This document shows, one piece after another, positions 11,201 to 22,012 of a stretch of DNA of 64,000 nt. Positions within the stretch are counted from its first letter, which is position 1. Every line of letters starts with the position of its first letter. The stretch is from NCBI GenBank assembly GCA_916048095.2, contig OU696584.1:958501-1022500 (forward strand). Reading direction: 5' to 3'. The notes beneath the pieces were generated by a model. That model made no database searches. It saw only the letters and a list, made by a program, of their open reading frames with translations, and was not told the origin of the DNA. Source of the stretch: Sacculina carcini. Taxonomy: Eukaryota > Arthropoda > Thecostraca > Sacculinidae. The position numbers were made by a program, and so were the translations under genes.

Positions 11201-13400
11201 CGTCTCCACCACCCTGTCGTGTCACCTCCTCGCAGGACAATCATGTCGCGGCAGCTACAACACAACGTCACGCTCCACGCGTTCACTCTTCTGCCTCGAT
11301 ATCGGTGCTTATTACTGCACTGGCTTCATGCATGTATTCTGTCTTTGTCGCTGTTATTCAGGCGAAATATGCGCTGTCAGGTTCACTTTTATCACTTTCG
11401 TTATTTGATAGTATTCTAGGCAGATCAAGTATTGTTGTGCATTGTAGGTAGCAGTGTTGTGGTTGTTTGTGAGCAGTTCTGCTTTCACTTCATCTTGTTT
11501 CATTTACACAGTGCATGTTTTATTTCTAATGTGACTGTTGATGATCTAGGTGCAGGGCGCACTGCAGTCGTGAAATGTTTGCCACTCCTGTCGTTTCAAC
11601 TGGTTCATTCTAGTTTAATAATAATATGTGTGTGTGTACAAGGTGGAGGTGAACCCGTCGCGTATCATGTCAATGGGCTTGAATGGCGTGCCGATGCAGG
11701 CCGCCAAAGAAAAGCCGCCGATATCGGTGGTGGGTGATGTCGGAGGTCGTATCGCCATCATGGTGGTCAGCACTAACACTAACACCACGACTAATACATC
11801 ACCGTATTCACCTGTCCCGCCAAATACTCAATCCTTCATCAAACAGCTAGACAAACACATTACATCAGTACTTCTTAACATGGGTTCTATTGAACCACAG
11901 GGGTTTGGTGAGTCAGCTTCAGAGGTTTGGTTCACCCACTAGTATGATTCGTGACGTGAAGCTCTGCTTGGCTATCATTGACTGCAGTTAATCACAACAC
12001 ATCGCTTGGTCTTGATATCTGTGCTGCAAGCAACTCGGTCCACTCAGTAGTAGCATACTTGTGTGACTGTCTTGATCGTACGTGATTCGTGATTTTTCTC
12101 ATTTCAAACGTGAAGAGTTTGATGAATGCATGTATAGAAGTTGTGGGTTCAATAAGGTTGAGAACCACTGCAAGGGATATAAGGGATTCGTCTTTTCAGC
12201 AATATCGACATACACGTACATGTATGTTCTTGCTAATTATCGTAGTCGTGTTGAAATGCGGTTAAGTGACTAAGTGAAATAAATGTAGTATTTTTAAAAT
12301 CTTTTTTGCAAATCTAGTGTGCACATATGCGTGTCTGTGTTTTTGTCTATGCATGACTATTAGGACGACATAATAGACTTGTCTGTGTTTGTATGTATGT
12401 ATGACTATTAGGATGACATAATAGACGACGTGCGTTCGTTCGCGGCGGCTGCTGAGTTGTTGCGTGAGAGAGGTGCTTATAAAATATATGTGCTCGCCAC
12501 TCACGGACTTCTCTCGGCCGATGCGCCTCGACTCATTGAAGAATCAGATATTGACGAGGTGAGTGCATTTGCTACACTCTCAACATGCTAGATTAACAAG
12601 TATTTGTAAGTGCTTTACTCAAGTGTGAATCCAGATTGGTTGAGTGAGAAGTGAAACAGTTTATTATGTATTCAGCATGCGGTCACTGACACTGGGGGGG
12701 TTCAGGTCCCCCAAATGTTTCCATCAGCTTGTCATAACCAAGAGATTCACTAAGAGAGGTGGAGAAAAAATATTTTGTGTAGAACTTGTTGATATAAGCA
12801 TTATCGCAAAGACGTTGTATAATGATGCATGTACATGACTGATCACCCCCAATATTCAGCCCCTCCCAAAATTTCGTTCTGGATCCGCCACTGCATGCTA
12901 TATTGGTTGCAGTTGTATATTTGAAGCAAGTTGAGGAATTATTGGTTGAAAGTGGTATTTTGGTTTAGCTTTGTTGGTTAAGCTTGCATTACGACTTAAA
13001 ATACTAGGACCAAGTCAACATTCATCCTAATACCAGGCATCGCAATGCTTTCTTGATTTTCATAATTATTAATATTTTTCTGTCACCGCTCCATTGCCCC
13101 GTAACAATTGCTAAATCAACCACAGGTCGGGAACAAGTGATGTGAACACCCCTGTCATCTATCGTGCTATCACTATCACTACGAATTGTACATGTTTTCA
13201 TCTGTGAAGAAGTCAGTTGGTATAATTGTTGGTGAGTGCAGGTGGTGGTGACCAACTCTATACCGCACGAGCTGCAGAAAATCCAGTGTCACAAGATCAA
13301 AACGATCGACGTGAGTATTCTGTTCGCCGAGGCGATCAGGCGTCTTCATCACCAGGAAAGTCTCAGCTATTTGTTCAGAAACATCTCGATGGAGGACTGA
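3251..13400 (+). CDS. PRPSAP: Phosphoribosyl-pyrophosphate synthetase-associated protein (8 exons, 404 aa)
   Basis: Regulatory, non-catalytic partner of PRPP synthetase in the cytosolic complex that makes PRPP for nucleotide synthesis. Coding exons: 3251-3330, 5617-5739, 8243-8531, 9736-9823, 11099-11304, 11643-11765, 12412-12558, 13242-13400; they sum to 405 codons with phases matching at each junction. Recognisable blocks: [16 protein letters not shown] (exon 2), [11 protein letters not shown] and [14 protein letters not shown], the PRPP-synthetase signature (exon 3), AVIVAKDP (exon 4), VIHGEA (exon 5), [18 protein letters not shown] (exon 6), DDIIDDV, the PRPP-loop region (exon 7), and [10 protein letters not shown] at the C terminus (exon 8). 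The MRKRG and SKQ residues point to PRPSAP rather than catalytic PRPS. Exon 5 carries the PRPSAP-specific insertion, here acidic (a run of Asp) and longer than in vertebrates. Intron 3 uses a GC donor. Donors of exons 5 and 6 are weak, so those two boundaries are the least certain. Confidence 0.9.
3520..3856 (+). repeat. Imperfect GAT/TGATGA microsatellite
   Basis: An irregular run of GATGATGAT, GTGTGATGATTGATAATG and related words lies in PRPSAP intron 1. The His/Ile-rich frame on the opposite strand comes from the repeat. Confidence 0.9.
3857..4197 (-). mobile_element. hAT-like non-autonomous element, one end lost
   Basis: Read on the minus strand it begins CAGTGGCGGCGTCAGAATAT and carries the same interior as the element at 38504-38771: a G-run, a 'TGAAGAACTACACTCGAACG'-type block, a block ending GGACTTCATTTAC, and finally 'GGCATATTTTAGGGGG'. 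Its far end merges into the GAT microsatellite with no inverted repeat visible. It contains a run of about 20 C on the + strand. Confidence 0.55.
5755..6752 (+). repeat. 43-bp minisatellite with higher-order structure
   Basis: About 23 copies of a 43-bp unit (ACACTTTCAACATATTCTAT followed by GCAACAATCACTGTATTGTC and CAC) lie in PRPSAP intron 2. Three variable sites (ACAC/AAAC, CAAC/CAAT, TGTA/TGTC) recur in order, giving a 3-unit then a 4-unit period. Because 43 is not a multiple of three, all three + frames look open for long stretches; these are not genes. Confidence 0.95.
7005..7365 (-). mobile_element. LINE 3'-end fragment (sense -)
   Basis: It runs from a (TTA)n tail through ACAGGCAAATACGGTAGCAT, GGTGGCCCCATGTACTGGAA and CACTCCGCCCACGTTCCTCA to AAATAGAGAGTG, in the same order as the 57.3-58.0 kb LINE copy. 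It lies in PRPSAP intron 2. Confidence 0.65.
8178..8226 (+). repeat. (TG)n just upstream of PRPSAP exon 3
   Basis: A perfect TG run ends 16 bp before the exon 3 acceptor at 8241-8242, taking the place of a normal polypyrimidine tract. Confidence 0.9.
9889..10076. mobile_element. hAT-like MITE, 188 bp
   Basis: The ends are inverted repeats: CAGTGGCGGTGCAAG at the left and GGGCCGCCACTG at the right. They are flanked by near-identical 8-bp sequences (gttagcat and attggcat, 6 of 8 equal), which suits an old hAT insertion. It lies in PRPSAP intron 4. It has no coding capacity. Confidence 0.6.
10810..10997. mobile_element. Mutator-like MITE candidate, 188 bp
   Basis: Inverted ends of about 40 bp (GGACATGGCCCCAATTGGAA at the left; the complement of the right end starts GGAGACTACCCCAATTGAGA, and both go on to CTATTTGAGACA) are bounded by a perfect 9-bp direct repeat, CAGAAACAC, at 10801-10809 and 10998-11006. 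A 9-bp duplication and GG ends fit Mutator-like elements. It lies in PRPSAP intron 4. Confidence 0.55.
11866..12170 (+). mobile_element. hAT-like MITE family, copy 1
   Basis: It begins CAGTACTTCTTAAC and ends GGTTGAGAACCACTG, inverted ends typical of hAT elements. The interior is nearly identical to the copy at 20319-20637 (for example AGCAACTCGGTCCACTCAGT). No clear target duplication is visible. It lies in PRPSAP intron 6. Confidence 0.65.
12331..12426 (+). repeat. 48-bp tandem duplication over the PRPSAP exon 7 acceptor
   Basis: Copies 12331-12378 and 12379-12426 are adjacent and similar. Each contains GACTATTAGGA followed by GACATAATAGAC, that is the 3' splice site plus the first codons of exon 7 (Asp-Asp-Ile-Ile-Asp). 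Only the second copy continues into the conserved exon. Use of the first acceptor would run into a TAG after 15 codons. Confidence 0.85.
12690..12892 (-). mobile_element. hAT-like element remnant
   Basis: The right end reads GTTCTGGATCCGCCACTG, the complement of a CAGTGGCGGATCCAG-type hAT end, with C-rich blocks (CACCCCCAATATTCAGCCCC) like those of related elements. The left end near 12690 has a G-run but no clear inverted repeat. It lies in PRPSAP intron 7. Confidence 0.4.
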
Positions 13401-13792
13401 AGTTATTCTGCGCCGTATCTTTCACGTACTCGATTAATGACAGTATCGTGCACTCTGACTACAGGACAGCATTGCTTATGCACTCGTGTATAAAACGTTC
13501 AACATGCGGGCTAAACCTTGATCGAGTTCTGGAAGCAGCCTGAATTATGACCGAATCTGTCTGTAATGTGTGTGCATTGATGAGGGAGAATTTTCCGACA
13601 TGAAATATTTGTGCAGTTGATGTTTTTGTTGCTTTTGCATTTAACACGGGACGTTTTTTATTGTGATCATGCGTGCATATACCCATTGAGTTATGTAAAT
13701 GTGTTTGTCAAAAACAATTGTGACATTCAATTCAATAGTCTGGTTGAGAGGTTCAACAAATGTGTTGAAAATACTTGTGACTGCAAATGTTT

Positions 13793-13798
13793 TTTATT
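13793..13798 (-). terminator. Polyadenylation signal for DPH7 (minus strand)
   Basis: AATAAA on the minus strand, about 165 bp past the DPH7 stop and inside the likely PRPSAP 3' UTR. Confidence 0.4.
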
Positions 13799-13869
13799 TT
13801 GTTTGTATGCGCGACGGTTATATTTCCACGGGGTTTTATGCGATTATTTTGCACCTCAGTAGTTTGCAC

Positions 13870-13875
13870 AATAAA
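13870..13875 (+). terminator. Polyadenylation signal for PRPSAP
   Basis: AATAAA, 470 bp after the PRPSAP stop and 86 bp before the end of the convergent DPH7 coding region. Confidence 0.45.
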
Positions 13876-13960
13876 TGCACAGAAAACAGTTGTCAATGTA
13901 TTCAATTCAAAAAGATCACTTTGTCTTTGAACTTGGCATTTTGTCATTGAAGTTGGCCAT

Positions 13961-15121
13961 TCAATCAGCAAGTGTCCACAAGCACAATCGCTGATCATAA
14001 AATGAGCACGTGGCTAGTGATGCAACATGGGCTTGTTCTGCTGCATCTTCACCACTGACCTCATGAACCCAGTCAGCACCGTACACCATGCTCTCGTGCG
14101 GAGGCGTGCCGAAGCTGCTCACAATTCGAGAACCGTCCATATCGATCACACAAGCTCCGGCATGCATACAGGCAGCCAACAAGACGTCAGTCTGTCGTGA
14201 TTGGTGCCAGTTGGTGCTGCGTTTCAGCCGCCATATACCACCGCCCGTGTTCACAACACACAGGGGAGTGCGCCAGTTTCGCTCGTCCCACGACATCACC
14301 GCTCCGTCGTATCCTCCACTAACCAGACCGCTGCCAGAACGTGCCGCCAATAAGCACGTCACCCCCGACTGATGAGGACGCCGACACCACAGCTGTCCGC
14401 CGCTCGCCTGGCGCGTGTCAAATGCCCGCAGAGTACAGTCATCACCGGCCGTGTACACAACGTCGTGTCCATGTTGACTGCTGAGTGCACAAGTCCACGC
14501 TTCGTGGTCGTTGCATTGCGCGCTCCATATGGTCTGTAAGCAGACATGCTCGTCTTGGAGCAGTTCAGCAGCGACATGAGCCAGCATCAGAAGATGAGCT
14601 CGACCTCGCGAGTCTGTCACCAGAAGATGACGGCCATCACTCGACCAGGCTAGTGACAGGATCATAGTCACTGCTGCTGCATCTGTGTCTGCTCGGTCTG
14701 CTGAACAACACTGCCATTTGCCCACACAACACAACATCCACGTGCTAACCGCATCATTTATATGACCGTCCTCGATATCGCGGTCGTCGCGGAGCCGAAA
14801 AAGTCTGACAGATCCGTCCGAGAAAGCTGCTGCTGCTAGGGCCGTCGTATCATCACAAATTGTCCAGGCAATGTCTAGAACCGCCGGTGTTTGCAGCTGC
14901 TGAAGCTGAGTGCGCGTGCGAACGTCCAACAGAGAAATACTGCCGTGTCTAGTTGATGAGTGGTTGTCATCGTGCCGGTCAAGATGGTAGGTTCCGCAGA
15001 GCAGCAGGTGAGAGTGTGCGACCAATGGACAAAAAGCGAGACAATCGGCCGGCTGCGGACATTTCCAGCACCAGTCGAGCCGAGCTGAGGCACATTTGAC
15101 ATCATTCTCGCCGGATCGCAT
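13961..15121 (-). CDS. DPH7: Diphthine methyltransferase homologue (WD40), intronless, 386 aa
   Basis: WD-repeat enzyme of diphthamide synthesis; family members remove the methyl ester from diphthine on elongation factor 2 before amidation, in the cytosol. Family blocks in order: an N-terminal LLLCGTYHLDR segment, LDIAWTICDD, WSSDGRHLLVTDSRG, VVYTAGDDCTLRAFDTRQA, LVSGGYDGAVMSWDERN, GGGIWRLKRS, LLAACMHAGACVI, SMVYGADWVHE and LATCSFYDQRLCLW at the C terminus. Length is close to family size, with the disordered insertion seen in mammals missing. The ATG at 15121-15119 was chosen; one more in-frame codon upstream is GTG. There are no introns. It is convergent with PRPSAP and lies 212 bp downstream of CDK2AP on the same strand. 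Confidence 0.88.
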   Translation of the reverse strand: MRSGENDVKCASARLDWCWKCPQPADCLAFCPLVAHSHLLLCGTYHLDRHDDNHSSTRHGSISLLDVRTRTQLQQLQTPAVLDIAWTICDDTTALAAAAFSDGSVRLFRLRDDRDIEDGHINDAVSTWMLCCVGKWQCCSADRADTDAAAVTMILSLAWSSDGRHLLVTDSRGRAHLLMLAHVAAELLQDEHVCLQTIWSAQCNDHEAWTCALSSQHGHDVVYTAGDDCTLRAFDTRQASGGQLWCRRPHQSGVTCLLAARSGSGLVSGGYDGAVMSWDERNWRTPLCVVNTGGGIWRLKRSTNWHQSRQTDVLLAACMHAGACVIDMDGSRIVSSFGTPPHESMVYGADWVHEVSGEDAAEQAHVASLATCSFYDQRLCLWTLAD

Positions 15122-15261
15122 CACCAGAACGCACTATATTCACATACAATTGCTATACTAACGACTGATGTCCCTATGACGATTGTGATATTTCCTCTCG
15201 TGTTATCGACAGTATAGGAGGTAGCAATTCAAATAGGAGCGTTCTGCAGGAACAAGACACA

Positions 15262-15267
15262 TTTAAT
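15262..15267 (-). terminator. ATTAAA signal between CDK2AP and DPH7
   Basis: Minus-strand ATTAAA, 67 bp past the CDK2AP stop and followed 17 bp later by a good 3' splice site (CTTGTTCCTGCAG, AG at 15245-15244) ahead of DPH7. Confidence 0.35.
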
Positions 15268-15333
15268 CGAATATGAACGAACGACAAATGGTGAATGATA
15301 CAAAAACACAAACACGCACGGGAAATTCTGAGG

Positions 15334-15609
15334 CTAAGACTTGGCCGTACGCTCCACCTCCAGCAGACACTCTCGCACCAAAATCCTGGCGTGCCCAATG
15401 CCGCGTTTCAGTCGTTCAGCGCTGCTCTTGCTGCCCGAGTAGGTGGGGCGGACGTCGCGGCCCATGTCCTCGATCACGGCCAGCAACTGAGAATACTTGG
15501 ACAACGACGCGTGACGCTGTTGCTGCTGATGTGGCGGCGCTGCAGACTCAGCGAGAGATGAACAGCGTTGAACCGACGGAGACGAACACTGAGACCGATC
15601 GTACTCCAT
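15334..15609 (-). CDS. CDK2AP: CDK2-associated protein / DOC-1 homologue, 91 aa
   Basis: Small nuclear protein of the DOC-1 family, known as a CDK2 partner and a NuRD subunit. The C-terminal half carries the whole conserved domain: [40 protein letters not shown], then [15 protein letters not shown] at the end. The N-terminal half is Ser/Gln-rich and not conserved, as in the family. The ATG at 15609-15607 starts an intact single-exon frame; an upstream exon cannot be excluded but is not needed, since 91 aa is close to the family's usual length (115-126 aa). It is followed on the same strand by DPH7. Confidence 0.85.
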   Translation of the reverse strand: MEYDRSQCSSPSVQRCSSLAESAAPPHQQQQRHASLSKYSQLLAVIEDMGRDVRPTYSGSKSSAERLKRGIGHARILVRECLLEVERTAKS

Positions 15610-16880
15610 CCGGCAATACTTGTGTCCGCAGTTCTCTCAGAGTGTGGCTCTTCCGTCGACTCACCAAGGGGTTTCCTGTTTATTTCTCTCGTTCTCTCTG
15701 TATATCTGAATGTACCAGACGAAACGACAGTTGCACAAAACAAGGCAGTGATTCGTCACGCTAGCATGTTGATCTATAACGCTTATTTACGTGCTGTCTC
15801 TAGCATGTTGAACTCCTATATTTAACCGTTAATCGCTATGTTTCTGTTATAGGTCTGTTAATGTTTCTCATCCCTTCTTATACAGCAGCTCTATAAAAAC
15901 ACGAGACTTCTCATAATATTAACTATTGGCGTTCCAAGCGAGCACCAGTGTGTTGATAGCATATGGCGCGCCCATCATCTCATCTACATCTACAGCCCAA
16001 CTCCTAGTAGATTCGCGCGGAAAAACCAGAGACAGGATTCGAATCGTGATACTCTGACAGTACATAAGTCAGAGCAACTCAGAATCTCAGCTTTCTCATA
16101 TAAACGCACTCAACAATCTTACTTATAAAATACGGATTAGTTTTTACACCGGATCGAATACTTCCTAACATCGAGCACTTTCATTGAATGGACAAATCAA
16201 ACACATGACATGACGGAAAATGTATTTTTGTGAAATGACCTATAGCTATCCACGTAGATGCATTAAGATGCTTTTTCTGTTGGCCTTTAGAAGCTCACTT
16301 CCTATGACACTTGCGAAAAAACGTACAGACTGAAAAACTTTCTGATATCCCAGCATAATACCGGTCATACATTAGCAAGCGCGTGAGCTTAACATAGGTG
16401 TAAAGATCAAAAACACATACTCTGAGTACAAAAAACTTACGAGATCAACCAAACTACACTGAAGCTTCCACAACGCAACGCACCGCCTTCGAATGCTGTT
16501 GTCAGACATATGGTATGTAACAAAAATATTTTCACCTCTGATATCTTTTGTGATTTATTTGAGCAGTTTTATATATTATACGCCAATATCCAATCGTAAC
16601 AAGATCTTGGGCAACAATTTTTGTTAACATTTTTGAATCTCTTGAACTGAGGTGGGTGTTACCTAATTCAGACATATGTGGTTGGTGATTGTACTCGAGT
16701 GTTTGTTTTCACTGTTTATAAAAATCTGTGACGCTGCACCGATTAGGGATTCTATTGTATTCAAACTGGAATTGTGAATTGTGACAGAAAAAATTGGCGG
16801 TATATCTTTGCTGTAGTTGTTTTTTTGTTGACTGGAAATATTGACTAAAGAATCTCATTTTTGCTGGCGGTTTCTTTAAT
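15610..16880. other. Intergenic, between divergent CDK2AP and USP
   Basis: This must hold the promoters of CDK2AP (-) and the deubiquitinase (+). I see no gene. Near 16023-16090 the minus strand has a B-box-like GATTCGAATCC next to a 7-bp hairpin (CTCTGAC...GTCAGAG), possibly a worn tRNA-derived SINE, but no A-box is convincing. Confidence 0.4.
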
Positions 16881-18660
16881 ATGTGCGAGTTAAGTGTGGA
16901 TTTTCCAGAGGTTTTTCCCAGCCAAAACTCTTTGTACACGCTACCTAGAGTTAATATGGGTGAGAGTGCGCTGAAAAAATCTGACCCTGTCCCAGCAAAG
17001 AGCGCCACTATCTCGAGAATCGAAAATCCGATGCCTGCCAGCTGCGACTTTGCCAAGCTGCATCGTCGTTCTTCACTGCGCAATTTGAGCAGTTTGTTTG
17101 GCCGGGTCGTGCGCACGGTGACCACATTGCCGCGGGATCGTAATTCACGCAAGTACGGCCTGCACGAGGCTGACACGGGGGAGATTTTTGTGCAGTACGC
17201 CGAGGACCAGGTTCCCGGGGTCGTGGGGCTGGCCAACCACGGCAACACATGCTTCATCAACGCGGTCGTTCAGTGTCTCAGCAACACGGACACACTGGCA
17301 GAGTATTTGGTGTGCGGACAGTACAAGGTGGACTTGTGTCACCGGCGGCGAGCCAACGCCAAAAAGTACGGCACTCGTGGAGAAATCACCGAGCAGCTGG
17401 CTGCCACACTGCGCGCCATCTGGTCGCGCCAGTACACCGCCGATGTGTCGGTCCAACTGAAAGCGTGCATTGAAAAGTTTGCCAAACATTTTCGCGGTAG
17501 CGATCAGCATGACGCTCAGGAGTTTCTCATGTGGCTGCTGGATAAGGTGCACGAGGACCTCAACACGGCCACCAAGCGCAAATACAAGATGACCAAGGTG
17601 AGCTACCGGCTTTCTGCTACTGCTCTCCATATACATTTTAACGTGTTTATTAATAATATTTATTACGGGGAAATCCAGTAGCATGGGAAGAGTGCAAGCA
17701 CTATTACCACCCTACAGTGACCTCATGTACCGGAAACGTCCAAAAAATGTAGAAAGAAAGAGTTATAAGAGTAAAGGCTTTAGTCAGATATATGAAGCTA
17801 ATGATGGAAGAAGCAAAAAAATATACGATTAATAAAAAATATTTGTCAAATCAAAAGGCTAAATAAAGGTACATGCATACAATTGTGCCACAGACTGGTT
17901 GAGATAATGTAGTGAGGCAAAATCAAGCAGAAATGTTGCTCACTCACGTTGATGTTGTTGAAAAACACTTTAAATATTAACATGATTGTTGTTGTAATTA
18001 ATTACACTCAAGCACGCGCACATGTGTCAACAAGTTCTTAAATGATATAGATATTGAAGCGTTGTATGCTTGTTTGAAATTCCCTCTGTCAGCAAATGTT
18101 TGAGAGATGTTGGCAAACTTCACATGTGTCGGGCGCTAATGTAATTCAGCCCAGTTGTCAGTGACAATAGCGATGTTATATAGACGTTGTACACGAGTGT
18201 GTCGAGCTAAACTACACTAGTCGTAAATTAAGACAATTCATCATTTTGTTCTCCACTAATTGAACTATTCCTCGGTCGCTATTTTCTGTGATATGTTTTT
18301 CAGTGCAGATTGTTTTTGTGAGTTTGGAGTGAAATAATTCTTATTTGATTGTGTTTTTCCAGATCAGGATATATTTTCCCTGGTTTGATTGAATGTTTTG
18401 TCTTAATTTTGCCATTTCCAAAGCCTTGCTGTCTGATCGTACTTTTCTAGCTTATTCTCTGCGAAATAAAAAAAAACTTCAAAACGTGGTTAAATAGCTA
18501 CTGCTTATATCAGACTCCAGTAAGACCAGATTTGACCAAATTATTCAGTTATTATTGTTAACAGTCAACAACATAGCTTTGCATACACACACACATACTG
18601 ACACACACACATACCGTTTTTGAACCAGTTACGACTCGCAGCTTATAACTGAAGTGTATT

Positions 18661-18717
<57 letters not shown>

Positions 18718-20065
18718 TTGTGACAGAGTTCGCAGGACAGTCGGTGTGACGAGCTAGTAGCGGCCGAGTCGCTGGCCAATCATCAACGATGTAACGCCAG
18801 CATTGTCCAGGACATTTTCCAAGCACAATTCAGGTGACCAACACACACACACATACACACATACATATACACATATAGGCGTTCCCATACACCTGTGTTT
18901 CTCAACATTTTTTTTGGCAGTGATCCGAAAATGTGCACACATCAAGCATGGCGACCCAAGTTTACATAGATATACTAGTTGTTCTTATAAGTAATCATGC
19001 TTTCAGTCGTAATTTAATCCAGTCATGGTCTGCTTCGATCGAATCATGATTATAATTACCTGCCTCCAAACTCTATGACATATAATCTATTGTTAGAATA
19101 TCGTGTACTTTTAGACATTTTTTTTCTAGCTTATTTCATGCGTTCATAATTCTATTTGGAACACTATATTGTTGATTGTTTGTGTGTTTGTCAGGTCTTC
19201 TCTGCGCTGTCCCAGTTGTTGTCGCGAGAGCAACACATTTGATCCATTCTTGTGTATCAGCGTTCCTGTCGTACAACGGCAACGGCGCCATCTTCTCATC
19301 AACGTCGTCTATATCAACCAACAACCGCGCCTGGTTCGTGTCTGTCTGTATGTATGTCTGACTGACTGTCTGTGTGTCTGTCTGTCTGTCTGTCTGACTA
19401 TGTGTCTCTCTGTCTGTCTGTCTGTCTGTCTGTGTGTCTGTCTGGCTGGCTGGCTGGCTTTTTTTGTTGTTTTATTCTCGTATTTTATTTCTGTCCATGC
19501 TTTTTTCGACATAGTGCATGCTTATTTATTGTCGGCAAAATTATTCTTTCACTCACCTCTTGAATAGATAGCCATGTTGCTTTCTCCCATATAACACTGC
19601 TTTTTTGCTCACTAAAACACTGGTTCCAGAACTGACGTTGAGGTTCACAATACTGTCAGGTTGCTCCGTAACGTTACGCATTGGTGAATTATTGATTAAG
19701 TTCAGCAGCGACCATCAAAAACTCTCACGAGACGAGCAAGAAATCAACTGAAAACTGCAAGACAAAAATCCAGTTTAATCTCGTTTGTGTGAATGAGAAC
19801 ATACATGTGAACATGTGTGTGTGTGTGTGTGTGGCAGGTGCGCATGTGTTTCAGTGTGGCCAGTGACAGTAATGTGTACAATGTGCGAGAACAGGTGTCA
19901 CGTGACACCGGCCTGCCTCTCTCTCACTGTCTACTGTGTCAACTCAACCAGACCGGCTTCATGAAGCCTCTGCTAGGTGCCCCTGTACACACTGACACAC
20001 TGAAACACTGACACACACACACACTGATACACACACACACTGACACACACACACACACACACTGC

Positions 20066-20096
<31 letters not shown>

Positions 20097-20123
20097 ACAC
20101 ACACACACACACACACACACACT

Positions 20124-20178
<55 letters not shown>

Positions 20179-21975
20179 ACACTGACACACACACACACAT
20201 ACACACACTGACACACACATACATACTGACACACACACACTGACACACACACACACACACACTGACACACACACACACTGACACACACACACACACACAC
20301 ACACATATTGCATTAGTCCAGTGCTTCTTAACCTGGGTTTGGTGAGTCAGCTTCAGAGGTTCAGTGGTTTGGTTCACCCACTAGTATGATTCGTGACGTC
20401 AAGCTCTGCTTGGTTATCATTGGCTGCAGTTAATCACGCCACATCGCTTGGTCTTGATATCTGTGCTGCAAGCAACTCGGTCCACTCAGTAGTAGCCTAC
20501 TTGTGTGACTGTCTTGATCGTACGTGATTTGTGATTTTTCTTATAATACTTCAAACACATGTAGTTCGATGAATGCATGTATAGAAGTTGTGGAGTTCAG
20601 TAGCTGCAATAAGATTGAGAACCAGTGTATTTGCACATTAATAACGCACTCCACATCCACTAGCACATCCACCACTAGCACATCCACCACTAGCACATCC
20701 ACCACTAGCACATCCACCACTAGCACATCCACCACTAGCACATCCACCACTAGCACATCCACCACTAGCACATCCACCACTAGCACATCCACCACTAGCA
20801 CATCCACCACTAGCACATCCACCACTAGCACATGATCGTGTCGAGCGTTGACCAGCGTGGTGCATGTCGTGGTTGTGCCTGACAGTGTCGTGTCTTGTGA
20901 CTGAAAGTTGAGCGTACTGTTGTGGGATGTGTGTGTATCTGTGTCTATGTATGTGTATATATATATGTGTGTCTTGTCTGTGTATGTATGGGATTATGGA
21001 TGTGTGTGTGTTTGTATGTGTGTGTGTGAGTCTTGTCTGTGTGTGTGCATTTGTGTGTACGTGTGTGTGTGTGTCTGTATTGATATGTATGTGTATGTGT
21101 GTTTTTGTGATATCAGACACGGATGTTGTGAGTTCACTGGCAGTTGAGCCATCATGTGTTGATACTGATGACATGATGGCTGGTTCGGAACAGTTGTACT
21201 GTGTCGAGATGCCCTCGGTATCACCGCTAGATGACACCATATTGCCCACCCCCACTGTCACGCTGCTCTGGACCAACCTGTGTCGTCACGCTGACAGTGA
21301 TGACAGGCTCAGGAGGTGTGTCGCTCACAAATACACCATAACCCGGGCCAGCTTTCAATACAACTTGCTACTCCATATTCTCCATGGTGGGCTCATTGGC
21401 CAGATATGTTTCATGAAAAATAATTCTGTATGTCAAAGTTGTATTCATCCAAAAGGACAAGCTTCATTATATTATGAATTATATCAATGTTAATAAAGTA
21501 CAAATATGTGCAATAGTTGGATTCAAAACGTAAATTAACACGTAAATGATCAAAGAAAAGAAGAGTTTTTTCAACATACTGCATATGTGGAAGAAACAGA
21601 GCAATAGAAAAATACTACCGGAGAAAAGTTCAAAATTTAGGAAGGCTTATTGTATTGTACTAGTAAAACCCTAGTATTTCAGTCCTGGAAGGTTTCACGG
21701 GCTTAATGACCGGCATCTACAGTACATTACATTGAAAAACTCGCACGAACATGCATATTACACCTCGTCAATACGAGAAATTCACCAAGCCTGCACGAAA
21801 TACTATGTGCGATATGGTTTCATTGAAATGAGCAACTATATATTGGATCTATTATATACTAGTATTGCTAATGATTGATATTATTATGCTCTTGTGTTTG
21901 ATACAACATTCATCACAAATGACCTGGTATCTGCAACAAATGTGACATTCGAGTGCCGAATTATCCCCAATGTTA

Positions 21976-22012
<37 letters not shown>

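Noticed and set aside
16023..16090. Second tRNA-derived SINE (minus strand)
   Set aside because: A B-box-like word and a hairpin are present, but there is no A-box or tail.
20524..21276. Thr/Ser repeat protein on + and Ser/Gly/Cys repeat on -
   Set aside because: They are artefacts of the 15-bp array. The real coding part here is USP exon 5 at 21117-21315.
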